A stretch of 64,000 nucleotides of DNA from a methanogenic archaeon ISO4-H5 (GCA_001560915.1 CP014214.1:1860001-1924000); one strand, 5' to 3'; positions 16,355 to 25,061 are shown, counted from the first letter of the stretch. Made by a program: numbers and translations. Notes: generated by a model not told the origin, from the letters alone.

Positions 16355-17707
16355 TCATTCCGAGTCCGCTTTCTTCCTCTTATAAGAAGGGAGAAGCGCG
16401 GCGATCTCCACCAGACGGCCCTTCAGGACCAGCCAGACGAGATACAGGATGGCGGCGTACTGGAGGGCCCCCGCACCGTAGAACAGCAGCAGCCAGTAGG
16501 GGGCGGCGGCATCGGACCAGGAGACCACCGTGGCCACCGCGATCAGGTTGGAATCGCAGGCCAGGGTCAGCAGCAGGGTGAAGTTGTTGGCCAGGATGTA
16601 CAGGGACGCGAACACGGCGATGAGGACCAGAGGCCTCATGAAGCCCCTGTCCGAGACTACCGCGTAGACGGTCAGGAAGGGGATCAGCAGGACCAGGTAC
16701 TGGGGGGTGGGCGGGAAGAGGAACATGATCACCAGATTGACCAGCATGTACCACAGGAATTCATTCTCCAGATCCTTGCCCGCGGTGCGGTAGAACACAA
16801 GTGCCAGCAGTATGCAGAGTACGATGATTATGAGGTATGCTGCCACGGTACCCATCCCTGCAATGGCGTCCCATTGGCTGCCGTCGCCGCCGGCACGGGC
16901 GGTGAGGAAGGTGAAGCAGTAGCTGAGGGTCCCGTCCATGATCTGCGGGAGGAATACCGCCGCGGCTACAATCATGACCCCTGCGGCCGCCACGATGACG
17001 GACAGCAGCCCCTTGCGGATGTCGCGGTCCTCCTTCACGAGGACGTATGCGACCATCAGGGGCAGCAGGAACACGGGGAACAACTTGAGCAGGATGGCCA
17101 GACCCATCATCAGACCGGTGCAGAAGTACAGCCTCCGCCTGATGCACATGAACCCTGCGAGGGTCAGGAGCGCGGTGATGTTGTCGAACATACCCTGGAC
17201 GACGGGAGCGAGGATCACGAGGGGGTTCAAGAACCACAGGGCGAATCCGAGAACGGCCTTCCTCCTGTCGCCGGTGTAGTCGAGGACCACGAGGTAGATC
17301 AGGTACGCCACGACAAGGTCCACGAGGTACAGGGGGAGCTTGACCCAGAAGGTGTAGGTCATGGATGTGGTGTTAGCGGATATCCAGCCGTCGTAGCCTT
17401 CGAAACCGAGGGCCTCGGGCACACGGAAGGCGGTCTCGCCGAGGGTCAGGCAGGCCTGCTGTATGAGATTCATGAACCCCAATATGTAACCCCAGACCGG
17501 GGTGTAGAAGTATCCGGTCAGGCCGTACAGGCCGTTTCCCGAGGAGGCGTTGGCCATGATTATGGCCCAATGATGCACGTCGTATCCGTAGTTCAGCGCC
17601 AGGCCCGAGGGGATGCGGATGGCGAGACCGACCGCTATGACGACGGCCAGGAAGACTGCGACCGTCCTCGAATCGGTGTTCCTCAGGATCCTCTCGCTGA
17701 AAGTCAT
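16355..17707 (-). CDS. GT-C type membrane glycosyltransferase (copy A)
   Basis: GT-C enzymes use lipid-linked sugars on the outer membrane face. The 450-residue protein has about ten membrane helices. The first outer loop contains YGYDVHHWAIIM and LYGLTGYFYTPVWGYI, whose acidic and histidine residues fit a catalytic loop. It is a paralogue of the gene at 18727-20106, sharing the HW..I..N...GNGL.GLTGYFYTP.WGYILGF pattern. Together with the exported protein between them it forms a minus-strand operon. The sugar and acceptor are unknown. Confidence 0.8.
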   Translation of the reverse strand: MTFSERILRNTDSRTVAVFLAVVIAVGLAIRIPSGLALNYGYDVHHWAIIMANASSGNGLYGLTGYFYTPVWGYILGFMNLIQQACLTLGETAFRVPEALGFEGYDGWISANTTSMTYTFWVKLPLYLVDLVVAYLIYLVVLDYTGDRRKAVLGFALWFLNPLVILAPVVQGMFDNITALLTLAGFMCIRRRLYFCTGLMMGLAILLKLFPVFLLPLMVAYVLVKEDRDIRKGLLSVIVAAAGVMIVAAAVFLPQIMDGTLSYCFTFLTARAGGDGSQWDAIAGMGTVAAYLIIIVLCILLALVFYRTAGKDLENEFLWYMLVNLVIMFLFPPTPQYLVLLIPFLTVYAVVSDRGFMRPLVLIAVFASLYILANNFTLLLTLACDSNLIAVATVVSWSDAAAPYWLLLFYGAGALQYAAILYLVWLVLKGRLVEIAALLPSYKRKKADSE

Positions 17708-17711
17708 GTTA

Positions 17712-18743
17712 TCACAGGGTCATCGTGAACAGCTTACCATAAACCGAGAAGTCGCCTCCCAGGTACAGGAACGCTGCGACGTTGCCGGTGGCGGGCCAGT
17801 TGCTGAAGGTACCGGTCACAGTGCCGCGGGCGACGTTTCCGGTCTTGCAGTCGAGCTCGGCGGAGCAGTAGCAGATTCCTGAGGCGATGATGTTGGCCAT
17901 GTCCATGCGCTGGTTGTTGGAGTAATTGCCTCCCATGACGCAGACCATGCCCGAACCGTTCTTCACCAGGACAGTGCTGGCACATCCGTCCTTCTCGTAT
18001 CCGACGGCCAACGAATCGGCTCCTGCTGAGGCGATGTTGACCGCATATCTCACGTCGTTGTTCTTGAGGGAAAGGTCCCTGCGGTAATTGTTGGCGGTGA
18101 CGTCGGTCAGGGCGCGGGTGTCCCCGGTCTCGGGGTTCAGAGTGCCGGTGCCGAGGAAACATGCCTCGTAACCGGTGACCTTAGAGGTCGTTCCGTCCGC
18201 CTTCCCGATGTACTTCCCAATCGCCTCGCCGGCCCAGTACAGCGATCCGCCGGATGCGATCCATGTGAGGATCGGACATCCCGCAGCCCCGTTGTAGACC
18301 GTCTCGGGGATGGCACCGGATATCATGATGAGTCCCACGCCGGTCCCGGCCTCGGACATCTTGGACGCCAGCTCCGCGGCGTTGACATAGGTCACGTCGG
18401 TGACCGAGTAGTACTTCAGATTGTTGACCAGCTGACTGAGGTAGTACTTCTGATCGAGCGCCTTGGCACCGACCTCGACCTTGGCGTCGTGTACCACGCT
18501 GCCGTAGCCCTCGTCGTAATAGACGTAGAACCTGGTGGGGGCCTGGAAGCTGCCGTTATCGGACAGGACCGCGGTGTAGCAGTGAGAGCCCGAATCGTAG
18601 ACGGAGAAGTTCCCGGACGCGTCGGCGGAGGAGTCGTACCTGTAGATGTTGCCGTAGGTGGCATATTCGCCGACCAGAATCACGGCACATATCGCCACAG
18701 CCAGGATTATCAGCCCGTAATCGCGTTTATCCACGTATCTCAC
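17712..18743 (-). CDS. Membrane-anchored exported protein between two GT-C genes
   Basis: This 343-residue protein has one N-terminal helix (YGLIILAVAICAVILVGEYA). The exported part follows a pattern of alternating strands and helices: KYYLSQLVNNLKYYSVTDV, then GVGLIMISGAIPETVY and GGSLYWAGEAIG. It resembles flavodoxin- or amidotransferase-like folds, without a catalytic Cys-His-Glu that I can identify. Its start overlaps the upstream GT-C gene by 17 bases, and four bases separate it from the next. Tight coupling to both transferases suggests a partner or acceptor in the same pathway. Confidence 0.75.
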   Translation of the reverse strand: MRYVDKRDYGLIILAVAICAVILVGEYATYGNIYRYDSSADASGNFSVYDSGSHCYTAVLSDNGSFQAPTRFYVYYDEGYGSVVHDAKVEVGAKALDQKYYLSQLVNNLKYYSVTDVTYVNAAELASKMSEAGTGVGLIMISGAIPETVYNGAAGCPILTWIASGGSLYWAGEAIGKYIGKADGTTSKVTGYEACFLGTGTLNPETGDTRALTDVTANNYRRDLSLKNNDVRYAVNIASAGADSLAVGYEKDGCASTVLVKNGSGMVCVMGGNYSNNQRMDMANIIASGICYCSAELDCKTGNVARGTVTGTFSNWPATGNVAAFLYLGGDFSVYGKLFTMTL

Positions 18744-20106
18744 CTCCGAGTATTGTCCTTAGTTCCGTGATAAACTCATTCAGCTTATTGTACCTGTCGA
18801 AGAGACCGAGATCGGACAGAAGGAACAGGGCTATCAGAATCATGATGATCAGCTGGATAAACTCCACTATGAACACGACCAACTGGGTAAGAGGGGTGCC
18901 GAACACAGGAGTGTCCAATGCATGCATCCAGGAGATCACGGTCTGCGGCTCGCACAGATGCAGATACTCCGACGCGGTGGTAAGCAGAGAGAATGAATTG
19001 TTGAAGAATGCCGCGGTTGTGGTCAGGATTGCCATTGCTATCAGGCATATGAGAAGCGCACGGTTCCTGTCCCTGCATGCGATGTAATAGGACAGCAGAG
19101 GAAGATACACTATCCAGTACTGCGGTCCGGGAGAGAATATCGTGCATATGCTCAGCATAGCCAGAATCAATACCAGGAAATCCTGTTTCCTGCGTGCATC
19201 ATCCATACGCCATGCGAATATAGCCAGAATGACCAGCATCACCAGGGTGACCGCGATGAACGGATAGGTACGCAGCATCAGCATCAGATCGTATTCCGAG
19301 GTCCTTCCGAAAACGAACGAGAACGCATTCATGACCGTTCCGTCCAGAATCTGCGGGAGGAAGATCACCAGGGCGGTCAGAACTGCTCCGGACACGGACA
19401 GCAGGAGATTCTTCCAGGACAGTCTTCCGGGAGTTGCCTTCACGACGTAAACGCAGAGCAGGAAGATGCAGAATGCGGGGAAGAATTTGATCAATGCCGC
19501 GATTGTGAATATCACACCTGCGATGAAGAATAGATTGCGCCTCACCAGCAATACGCAGAGGAGCGTAAGCAGGGCGGAGATGCAATCAAACTGTGCCTGA
19601 ACGGAGGACATGTAGATGACTATGGGGCACAGGAACCAGAGTCCGAAACCGATGGCGGCCTTGCGCTCGTCCCCGCACTCGCTCATCACAAGACGGTAGA
19701 TGAGGTAACCCACCAGCACATCCACAAGAATCAGCGGCAGTTTCATAGCGAAATTGAAAACGGGAGTGGTGGTGGTCGCGGTCTGATACGGGAACACCAT
19801 TCCTTCGATTTCCAGAAGATCGGTGAAACGCTCGCCGTAAGTCATCCCGGGCAGGAGATTGATGATGAGATCCTCGAAGCCGAGGATGTAGCCCCATGCG
19901 GGAGTGTAGAAATATCCTGTGAGACCGAATAATCCGTTGCCGCTCTCGGTATTCTGGAGGATCACTCCCCAGTGCTCGATATCGAACGGATATGTGAACA
20001 CCGGCGCGAATACCAGGCGGATCGCCAGACCCAGGATCAAAATCCATAGAGCCAGACCTGCGGAAAATGCATACTTCCTGTTTGCGGCGGTCTCACAGTC
20101 TGACAT
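18727..20106 (-). CDS. GT-C type membrane glycosyltransferase (copy B)
   Basis: This 459-residue paralogue of the 16355-17707 gene is the first of the three-gene operon. It has the matching outer loop FDIEHWGVIL and LFGLTGYFYTPAWGYI and about ten membrane helices. Conserved cytoplasmic-side patches such as KLPLILVDVLVGYLIY also match copy A. Two related GT-C enzymes in one operon suggest successive sugar additions. The gene after the next divergence (20162) is a Dol-P-mannose synthase-like GT2 that could supply the lipid-linked donor. Confidence 0.8.
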   Translation of the reverse strand: MSDCETAANRKYAFSAGLALWILILGLAIRLVFAPVFTYPFDIEHWGVILQNTESGNGLFGLTGYFYTPAWGYILGFEDLIINLLPGMTYGERFTDLLEIEGMVFPYQTATTTTPVFNFAMKLPLILVDVLVGYLIYRLVMSECGDERKAAIGFGLWFLCPIVIYMSSVQAQFDCISALLTLLCVLLVRRNLFFIAGVIFTIAALIKFFPAFCIFLLCVYVVKATPGRLSWKNLLLSVSGAVLTALVIFLPQILDGTVMNAFSFVFGRTSEYDLMLMLRTYPFIAVTLVMLVILAIFAWRMDDARRKQDFLVLILAMLSICTIFSPGPQYWIVYLPLLSYYIACRDRNRALLICLIAMAILTTTAAFFNNSFSLLTTASEYLHLCEPQTVISWMHALDTPVFGTPLTQLVVFIVEFIQLIIMILIALFLLSDLGLFDRYNKLNEFITELRTILGGEIRG

Positions 20107-20161
20107 CGTGCGGAGAACATTTTCAGGCTATTAAGTTATAGCGGGCACAAGGGAAGAAGAA

Positions 20162-20929
20162 TCAATTCTTCTTCTCGGCCGGATACATCTCGTAATAATC
20201 GACCCTGTACACCTTGCAGAAGAATTTGGCAAGGAATTTCCCGAAACCCCACAGCTGATGGAAGGTCATGATGGGGACCTTGGGGTTGATGTGGGACTCT
20301 CCCTCCGCACGGGTACCGAAATCGTATGTGAAATAGCGGACATCGACCTTGCGGTCGTTGTACTTCATCAGATCCATGAGGACTTTCCAACCTTTGAGCT
20401 CGAAATTGCCCCAGTTGGCCTGGATAACGGGACGGAACACATCGCACTTGAGTCCGAACAGACCGCTCATCATATCCTTGGTGGTCTGTTTGCCGTGGAG
20501 TTTGAAGAACACCTTGCAAAACAGTTCGACGACCTCGGAACCCATGGCCCTCTTGAATCCCATGGACATCCTGCTGGTCCTCTTGCCGATGCACAGTTCT
20601 GCTCCGGCCTCCATCTGGTCGTAGATGCCCTGCAGTGCGGAGATGGGATGCTGGAAGTCGCAGTCCATGCAGATAGCGTAATCGGTCTCGGCGATCTCGA
20701 ACCCCTGGATGACGGATGCACCGAGTCCGCGCTCCTCGGGTTTCCTGACGAACATCTTGGTCAGGGGATCGTTGAGTTCCTCGATGAGCTGGCGGCTCCT
20801 GTCGGTGGAATTGTCGTCCATGAAGAGGATGCGGAACTCGGGGTATGCCTCCCTGATGGCCTTGGCCATGTTCTGGATGTTCTTCTCCTCGTTGTAGGTC
20901 GGAATCACAATCGTGCAGGTGCCTGCCAT
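20162..20929 (-). CDS. Dolichol-phosphate mannosyltransferase-like GT2
   Basis: GT2 enzymes of this type transfer a sugar from a nucleotide to polyprenyl phosphate. The 255-residue protein has IVIPTYNEEKNI, FMDDNSTDRS and MDCDFQHP (the metal-binding DxD-like site). It lacks C-terminal membrane helices, so it is the short soluble form. ATG 20929 follows AGGGTGTGATACC, a good ribosome site, and is preferred to a longer frame. The GtrA gene starts divergently beside it, a common pairing with lipid-linked sugar carriers. Confidence 0.9.
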   Translation of the reverse strand: MAGTCTIVIPTYNEEKNIQNMAKAIREAYPEFRILFMDDNSTDRSRQLIEELNDPLTKMFVRKPEERGLGASVIQGFEIAETDYAICMDCDFQHPISALQGIYDQMEAGAELCIGKRTSRMSMGFKRAMGSEVVELFCKVFFKLHGKQTTKDMMSGLFGLKCDVFRPVIQANWGNFELKGWKVLMDLMKYNDRKVDVRYFTYDFGTRAEGESHINPKVPIMTFHQLWGFGKFLAKFFCKVYRVDYYEMYPAEKKN

Positions 20930-21065
20930 TGGTATCACACCCTCCAAACCGCCCAACTATATTATTTTTGCATAAAGAAGGGACCATGCAGGGAAAAGGA
21001 TGGATACGATAACGATTCCCGGTGGCTGATAAGGCATTAATAAGAGCATCTGATTTTCTTGGTAG

Positions 21066-21518
21066 ATGTCCTTCGTTCGCGACCTCATCGACAAGATATT
21101 CTACGGCAAGCACGGAGAGGCCATGCGCTATCTGTTCTTCGGTTTCCTCAACGTCATCGTCACATGGGTCTCGTACGCCGCACTCGTGCTGGTCGGGATC
21201 GACATCAACATCAGCAATGCGGCATCCTGGGTCATCGGAGTGGCATTCGCCTTCGTGGTGAACAAGCTCTATGTTTTCAACAGCAGGAACATGGAGACCA
21301 AGACCGTCGGAAAGGAGGCGGCGAGCTTCACCATCGGAAGGATCATAACCGGACTGGTCGCCATCATCGGATTCCCGATTCTCTACAACCTCGGCCTCAA
21401 CCAGCATCTCTTGGGTGTTGACGGTTTCGTCGCCAAGATCACGGTCAGTATACTGGAGATCGTCCTGAACTACTTCTTCAGCAAGTACCTCGTCTTCAAC
21501 CACGGCGACAAGGAATGA
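21066..21518 (+). CDS. GtrA-family membrane protein
   Basis: GtrA-like proteins have four helices and are thought to help move lipid-linked sugars across the membrane. The 150-residue protein has GEAMRYLFFGFLNVIVTWVS, NAASWVIGVAFAFVVNKLYV and a final NYFFSKYLVF, the family hallmarks. The stop at 21516-21518 directly abuts the 8-bp target duplication of the tnpB transposon, so the insertion just spared the gene. Confidence 0.9.
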   Translation: MSFVRDLIDKIFYGKHGEAMRYLFFGFLNVIVTWVSYAALVLVGIDINISNAASWVIGVAFAFVVNKLYVFNSRNMETKTVGKEAASFTIGRIITGLVAIIGFPILYNLGLNQHLLGVDGFVAKITVSILEIVLNYFFSKYLVFNHGDKE

Positions 21519-21637
21519 GTTACTCGGGTTCTTTGACGAATTGAGTGGGTCGGTGTAATTCGGTTTCTAATGTTCATTTTTCGGAGGGGAACACATTTTA
21601 GATTACTATTCTCACTTTCGGGCATCCCCCTGTGAAC

Positions 21638-21646
21638 TTTATATAC
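21638..21646 (+). promoter_or_regulatory. TATA box of tnpB copy 1
   Basis: TTTATATAC lies about 25 bases before ATG 21670. The preceding CCCCTGTGAAC is identical in copy 2, where the sequence further out is unrelated. A conserved core promoter inside the element and a leaderless mRNA are likely. Confidence 0.6.
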
Positions 21647-21669
21647 CTCGAAACAACGTATCTAAAACG

Positions 21670-22968
21670 ATGCCGTATCGTACCGTGAAGATCCAGCTCT
21701 TCCCTAAACCCGAACAGGAGAAGAAGCTCTTACTGACCCTGCATGCCTGCAGGGCCACCTACAACGATCTCAACGAGTACTGCAGGGACTTCACTAAAAG
21801 ATACGATGAATGGCGCGAGAGCATGGGCGTGAAGGAAGGTGAAGATGCTTCGCTTTACGAAACGGATACCAATCCTCTTCCGAGGTTCCCTTCGGAATTC
21901 GAACTCACCGCAAAAGCGGGAGAGTTCAGGGAGATCAACCTATGGAGACGGGATGCTTACGGTACTGCAGTCAGAGAAGTCGGCTGCAGGATATACAAAG
22001 CATATCAACGTTGGTTCGATTCCTTAATAGACAATCCTTCCGCAGGAAAACCCAGATTCAGGACTGACGGGAGATACGACTCGTTCACATATACAGAGTA
22101 CAATCAATATCGCCTGGATACCCAGGGATTGTTCAAGGGAAAGAAACCGCGCATGTTCCTCGGAGGCGTAGGCTGGGTCAGATCCTCTGACAATAACATC
22201 ATCAAGAGAGTCCCAGTAGATCGCATGAAACAGGCAGTGGTATCCAGGAAGAAGATGGGTAAGAGCAACAAATGGTACATCACGATCTTCTGCGAATGTC
22301 TCGAGATACCCGACAACCGTACCTGGTACATGGATGCGGAAACTCCCGATCCCGTAGGATTGGATCTCGGAGCAAGGAGAGTGGCAACACTGACCGACGG
22401 CACGGTGGTCGAGAACCACCGTACCATGAGGAAGAACGAGAAGAAGATGGCAAAGATACAGCGCAAGATCTCCAAGACCGAGGAGGGTTCGGAGGAACGC
22501 AGGAAGTATCTGGGTCATCTCAGGCATCTGCAGAAGAGGATCGACGACAGTAAGAATGACGTACTGCAGAAAGCAACCAGATCGATTGCTCAGAATCACA
22601 CGAAGATCTTCGTGGAGGATCTTTCAGTAAGAGATCTTATTGATTTACAGGATAACAAAGAATCAAGGAAACTGTTCCGCGATGCGAGTGCGGGGACATT
22701 CATGAGACTGCTCAGATACAAGGGGGAGGAAACCGGGTCTGAGATAGTTCCAGTGAATCCCGCCTACACGAGCAGGATCTGCACCAAATGCGGAAAACTG
22801 AACGATCCGTTCAGCGAAGAGACCTTCCGTTGCAGATTCTGCGGTTTCACCAAACACCGTGACGACAACGCATGCGTGAACGTACTTAGACGCGGGATGG
22901 GGTTCGACATCCTCGGCACGTCATCAATTGCCGGAATTACCAAGGCGGAAGCCGAAGTGCAGAATTGA
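21670..22968 (+). CDS. tnpB: RNA-guided nuclease TnpB (intact)
   Basis: TnpB is the ancestor of Cas12 and cuts DNA using a guide RNA from the element's right end. The 432-residue protein has the three RuvC acids: GLDLGARRVATL (D), FVEDLSV (E) and HRDDNACVNVLRRG (D). The zinc ribbon CTKCGK...CRFCGF lies between the last two. No frameshift is present, so it may be active. It has no tnpA neighbour, and its guide RNA should end at the right inverted repeat, where a hairpin is seen. Confidence 0.95.
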   Translation: MPYRTVKIQLFPKPEQEKKLLLTLHACRATYNDLNEYCRDFTKRYDEWRESMGVKEGEDASLYETDTNPLPRFPSEFELTAKAGEFREINLWRRDAYGTAVREVGCRIYKAYQRWFDSLIDNPSAGKPRFRTDGRYDSFTYTEYNQYRLDTQGLFKGKKPRMFLGGVGWVRSSDNNIIKRVPVDRMKQAVVSRKKMGKSNKWYITIFCECLEIPDNRTWYMDAETPDPVGLDLGARRVATLTDGTVVENHRTMRKNEKKMAKIQRKISKTEEGSEERRKYLGHLRHLQKRIDDSKNDVLQKATRSIAQNHTKIFVEDLSVRDLIDLQDNKESRKLFRDASAGTFMRLLRYKGEETGSEIVPVNPAYTSRICTKCGKLNDPFSEETFRCRFCGFTKHRDDNACVNVLRRGMGFDILGTSSIAGITKAEAEVQN

Positions 22969-23010
22969 CAAATTGAGGGGAATTCCACCCACTCAATTCG
23001 TCAAAGAACC
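22965..23010 (+). ncRNA. Right-end hairpin overlapping the tnpB stop (possible guide-RNA scaffold)
   Basis: TTGAC-A-AATTGAG (22965-22977) pairs with CTCAATT-C-GTCAA (22992-23004), 12 of 13 positions, and the right half is the terminal inverted repeat itself. In known TnpB systems the guide-RNA scaffold spans the 3' end of tnpB to the element boundary, so this hairpin is in the expected place. The identity as RNA is an inference. Confidence 0.4.
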
Positions 23011-23011
23011 G

Positions 23012-23605
23012 TTACTCGATTCCTTTCTTCTTCTTAACAAAGAACGAAAGAACAATGCTCACCGCAATCACGACCAGGATCATCACGATGGTGATGATCT
23101 GGGACTCCTCGGACTGGAAGTAATTGTAGAAGAAGTTGCTGAGCATCATGATGAACCCGAACTTCACGACACATCCCAAGACGATGTAGAACGCGGATTT
23201 GGGAACGCTCCAGTTGAGGATGGCGATGAACGCCCCGGCGAACGGCAGCATGGGGGCCACACGGTTGAGGAGCAGGAGCTTCTCGTCACTGACCACCAGG
23301 AACTGGGTATACTTGTCCAGGGCCGATTGGATCTTCTTCGGGATCTTGTGACTGTACTTCTTGACGACCAGGTACAGCGAGAATATACCTATCTGTTCGG
23401 CGATGATGGCTGCGATCAGAAGTTCTACCCCGAAAAGCAGAGGATGGCCGTAGTTTGCTCCGCCGATGAAAGCCAGGACGAAGAACAGTTCCGGCAGGGT
23501 CGGGATGAGCAGGGCATCCAGCAGAAATATGAGGAAGATACACAGGACGAGACCCCATTCGCCGTTGGCACCGAATAAGTCATAGATCGCCTGGCCTAGG
23601 TTCAT
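23012..23605 (-). CDS. DedA/SNARE-associated-type membrane protein
   Basis: This 197-residue protein has about five hydrophobic segments, with a conserved-looking central block (VVKKYSHKIPKKIQSALDKYTQF, then LLLLNRVAPMLPFAGAFIAI) like the DedA/VTT family, which handles lipids or proton-linked transport. The R-x-A-P-x-x-P-F-x-G pattern is the best support. The last codons and stop overlap the right target duplication of the tnpB element, so the gene remains intact. Confidence 0.75.
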   Translation of the reverse strand: MNLGQAIYDLFGANGEWGLVLCIFLIFLLDALLIPTLPELFFVLAFIGGANYGHPLLFGVELLIAAIIAEQIGIFSLYLVVKKYSHKIPKKIQSALDKYTQFLVVSDEKLLLLNRVAPMLPFAGAFIAILNWSVPKSAFYIVLGCVVKFGFIMMLSNFFYNYFQSEESQIITIVMILVVIAVSIVLSFFVKKKKGIE

Positions 23606-23633
23606 GTCCGCCCACCTGTGCTGTTAAAAAGAT

Positions 23634-23649
23634 GCGGGCCGAAGCCCGC
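23634..23649 (-). terminator. Hairpin after ilvE
   Basis: GCGGGC (23634-23639) and GCCCGC (23644-23649) pair over a four-base loop. On the minus strand ATCTTTTTAA follows, so this looks like an intrinsic terminator for ilvE. Confidence 0.6.
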
Positions 23650-23661
23650 TTTGAATGGTTT

Positions 23662-24591
23662 TCAGTTCACGTAGTCGAGCCACTTGTCGTACTTGGGGTC
23701 CTTACCCTCGACGATCTCGTGGAACTTGGCGTGGATTTTTGCGGAGACCTCTCCGGGGGTTCCGTCGCCGACAATGCGTCCGTCGATGGAAGTAACAGGT
23801 GCAATCTCTGCGGCGGTTCCGGTCATCCAAATCTCGTCGGCAGTGGTCAGCTGGAACCTGGTGATGGGGGCCTCGACGACCTCGTAACCAAGATCCTTGG
23901 CGACGGCGATGATGGAGCTCCTAGTGACTCCCTGAAGGATTCCCTCGGAGACGGAAGGGGTGTAGATCTTGCCGAATTTGTAGATGAATATGTTCTCTCC
24001 GCTGCACTCGGCGGGACGGCCCTCCTTGTTGAGCATGAGTGCCTCTCCGGCGCCCTGGCGGATGGCCTCTCTCTTGGCGAGACAGGATGCGACATAGGAA
24101 CCGTTGACCTTGGCTCCGGCAGGTCCGCACAGGTAGTCGGGCCTCTGCCAGGATGCGGTGACCAGTTTGGTACCGGCGGCGGCTCCCTTTCCGAGGTATG
24201 CTCCCATGTAGATGCAGGTGATAGCAAAGCTCTCGGGAACACCGACAGGGTTGAGTCCGACCTCCTCTCCGCTGAGGAAGATGCAGGGCTTGACGTAGTC
24301 GACCTTCTTGTTGGCCCTGACTGCCTCTTTGATTGCCTCGCAGATGCTCTTCTCGTCGTACTGCTTGCCGCCGAATTTCATCTCGAAACCCATGAGCTTG
24401 CATCCGTCGACCAGCCTGCGGACGTGGTCCTTCAGCCTGAAGATGGCGGGGCCCTTGGGGGTCTGGTATACCCTGATTCCCTCGAACACACCGGTTCCGT
24501 AGTTGAGGGCGTGAGCCAGGACATGCACTTTAGCGTCGTCCCAGTTGACAAGCTTTCCATCAAACCAAATCTTTTCGCATTTCTCTCCCAT
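23662..24591 (-). CDS. ilvE: Branched-chain amino acid aminotransferase
   Basis: This PLP enzyme makes Val, Leu and Ile from their keto acids. The 309-residue protein has ALNYGTGVFEGIRVY and NGSYVASCLAKREA. The latter is in the position of the catalytic lysine region, with GAKVNGSY giving the lysine. ECSGENIFIYKFG and TTADEIWMTGTAAEI follow, all class IV signatures. I chose ATG 24591 with AGGT seven bases upstream over a TTG at 24609. It follows an ACT-domain gene by 14 bases. Confidence 0.95.
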   Translation of the reverse strand: MGEKCEKIWFDGKLVNWDDAKVHVLAHALNYGTGVFEGIRVYQTPKGPAIFRLKDHVRRLVDGCKLMGFEMKFGGKQYDEKSICEAIKEAVRANKKVDYVKPCIFLSGEEVGLNPVGVPESFAITCIYMGAYLGKGAAAGTKLVTASWQRPDYLCGPAGAKVNGSYVASCLAKREAIRQGAGEALMLNKEGRPAECSGENIFIYKFGKIYTPSVSEGILQGVTRSSIIAVAKDLGYEVVEAPITRFQLTTADEIWMTGTAAEIAPVTSIDGRIVGDGTPGEVSAKIHAKFHEIVEGKDPKYDKWLDYVN

Positions 24592-24605
24592 GATATACCT
24601 TCGAT

Positions 24606-24968
24606 TCAAAGTGCATTGAGTGCTTTAACGTATTTCTCGGGCTCGGAACGGGCGATGATCTCCTCGACCTGATCCGATCCTCCCACGACTCCGACGTTCC
24701 CGTTGGAGGTGGAGATGAGGGCATATGCGGACTGTCCGGACTCAGGGACGAGTTCCGTGTCGTACACGTCCTGCAGCTTCTGGAGCCTTCCGATGGCCAG
24801 TTTGGCCTCGTTCTCGTCGATGACGGAAAGGACCATCCTGGATTTGCCCTGCTGTTCGCATTTTCCGACCACGATGGTTTCGACGTTGATCTTGTTACGG
24901 GTGAACTCGCCCATGACTCTCTGCATGACGCCGAACTCGTTCTTGACAATCAAGGATATAACGTACAT
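24606..24968 (-). CDS. ACT-domain protein, acetolactate synthase small-subunit-like
   Basis: This 120-residue protein starts YVISLIVKNEFGVMQRVMGEF, an ACT domain like that of IlvH/IlvN, which sense valine for acetolactate synthase. The second half (YALISTSNGNVGVVGGSDQVEE) is a further regulatory-looking segment. No catalytic IlvB gene is adjacent. Its place directly before ilvE supports a role in branched-chain amino acid control. Confidence 0.75.
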   Translation of the reverse strand: MYVISLIVKNEFGVMQRVMGEFTRNKINVETIVVGKCEQQGKSRMVLSVIDENEAKLAIGRLQKLQDVYDTELVPESGQSAYALISTSNGNVGVVGGSDQVEEIIARSEPEKYVKALNAL

Positions 24969-25036
24969 ATGTCCACGACTGGCTATTGGATGGGCTAGGT
25001 TGTATTTAGGCCCTTTTCAATTTTTTAAGAAAGTAA

Positions 25037-25053
25037 CGCCCCCTACGGGGGCG
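25037..25053 (-). terminator. GC-rich hairpin after the PGI/PMI gene
   Basis: CGCCCCC (25037-25043) and GGGGGCG (25047-25053) pair perfectly over a three-base loop. On the minus strand TTACTTTCTT follows. Confidence 0.6.
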
Positions 25054-25061
25054 ATTGAAGT

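Larger units (their letters stand above)
21519..23018 (+). mobile_element. tnpB transposon, copy 1, with terminal inverted repeats and 8-bp target duplication
   Basis: The element itself is 21527-23010 (1,484 bases). A perfect 24-base inverted repeat forms its ends: 21527-21550, starting GGTTCTTTGACGAATTGAG, and its complement at 22987-23010. The flanking 8-mers are identical, GTTACTCG at 21519-21526 and 23011-23018. It contains only tnpB and no transposase, so it would need one supplied elsewhere. Such ends and duplications are not a feature of IS200/IS605 or IS607 elements, where tnpB usually lives. It inserted between the convergent gtrA and DedA-like genes. Confidence 0.9.

Noticed and set aside
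16313-17728. 471-codon plus-strand frame opposite the GT-C gene
   Set aside because: Very rich in Gly, Gln, Asp and Glu with no motif, and opposite a clear membrane glycosyltransferase. It is an antisense shadow.
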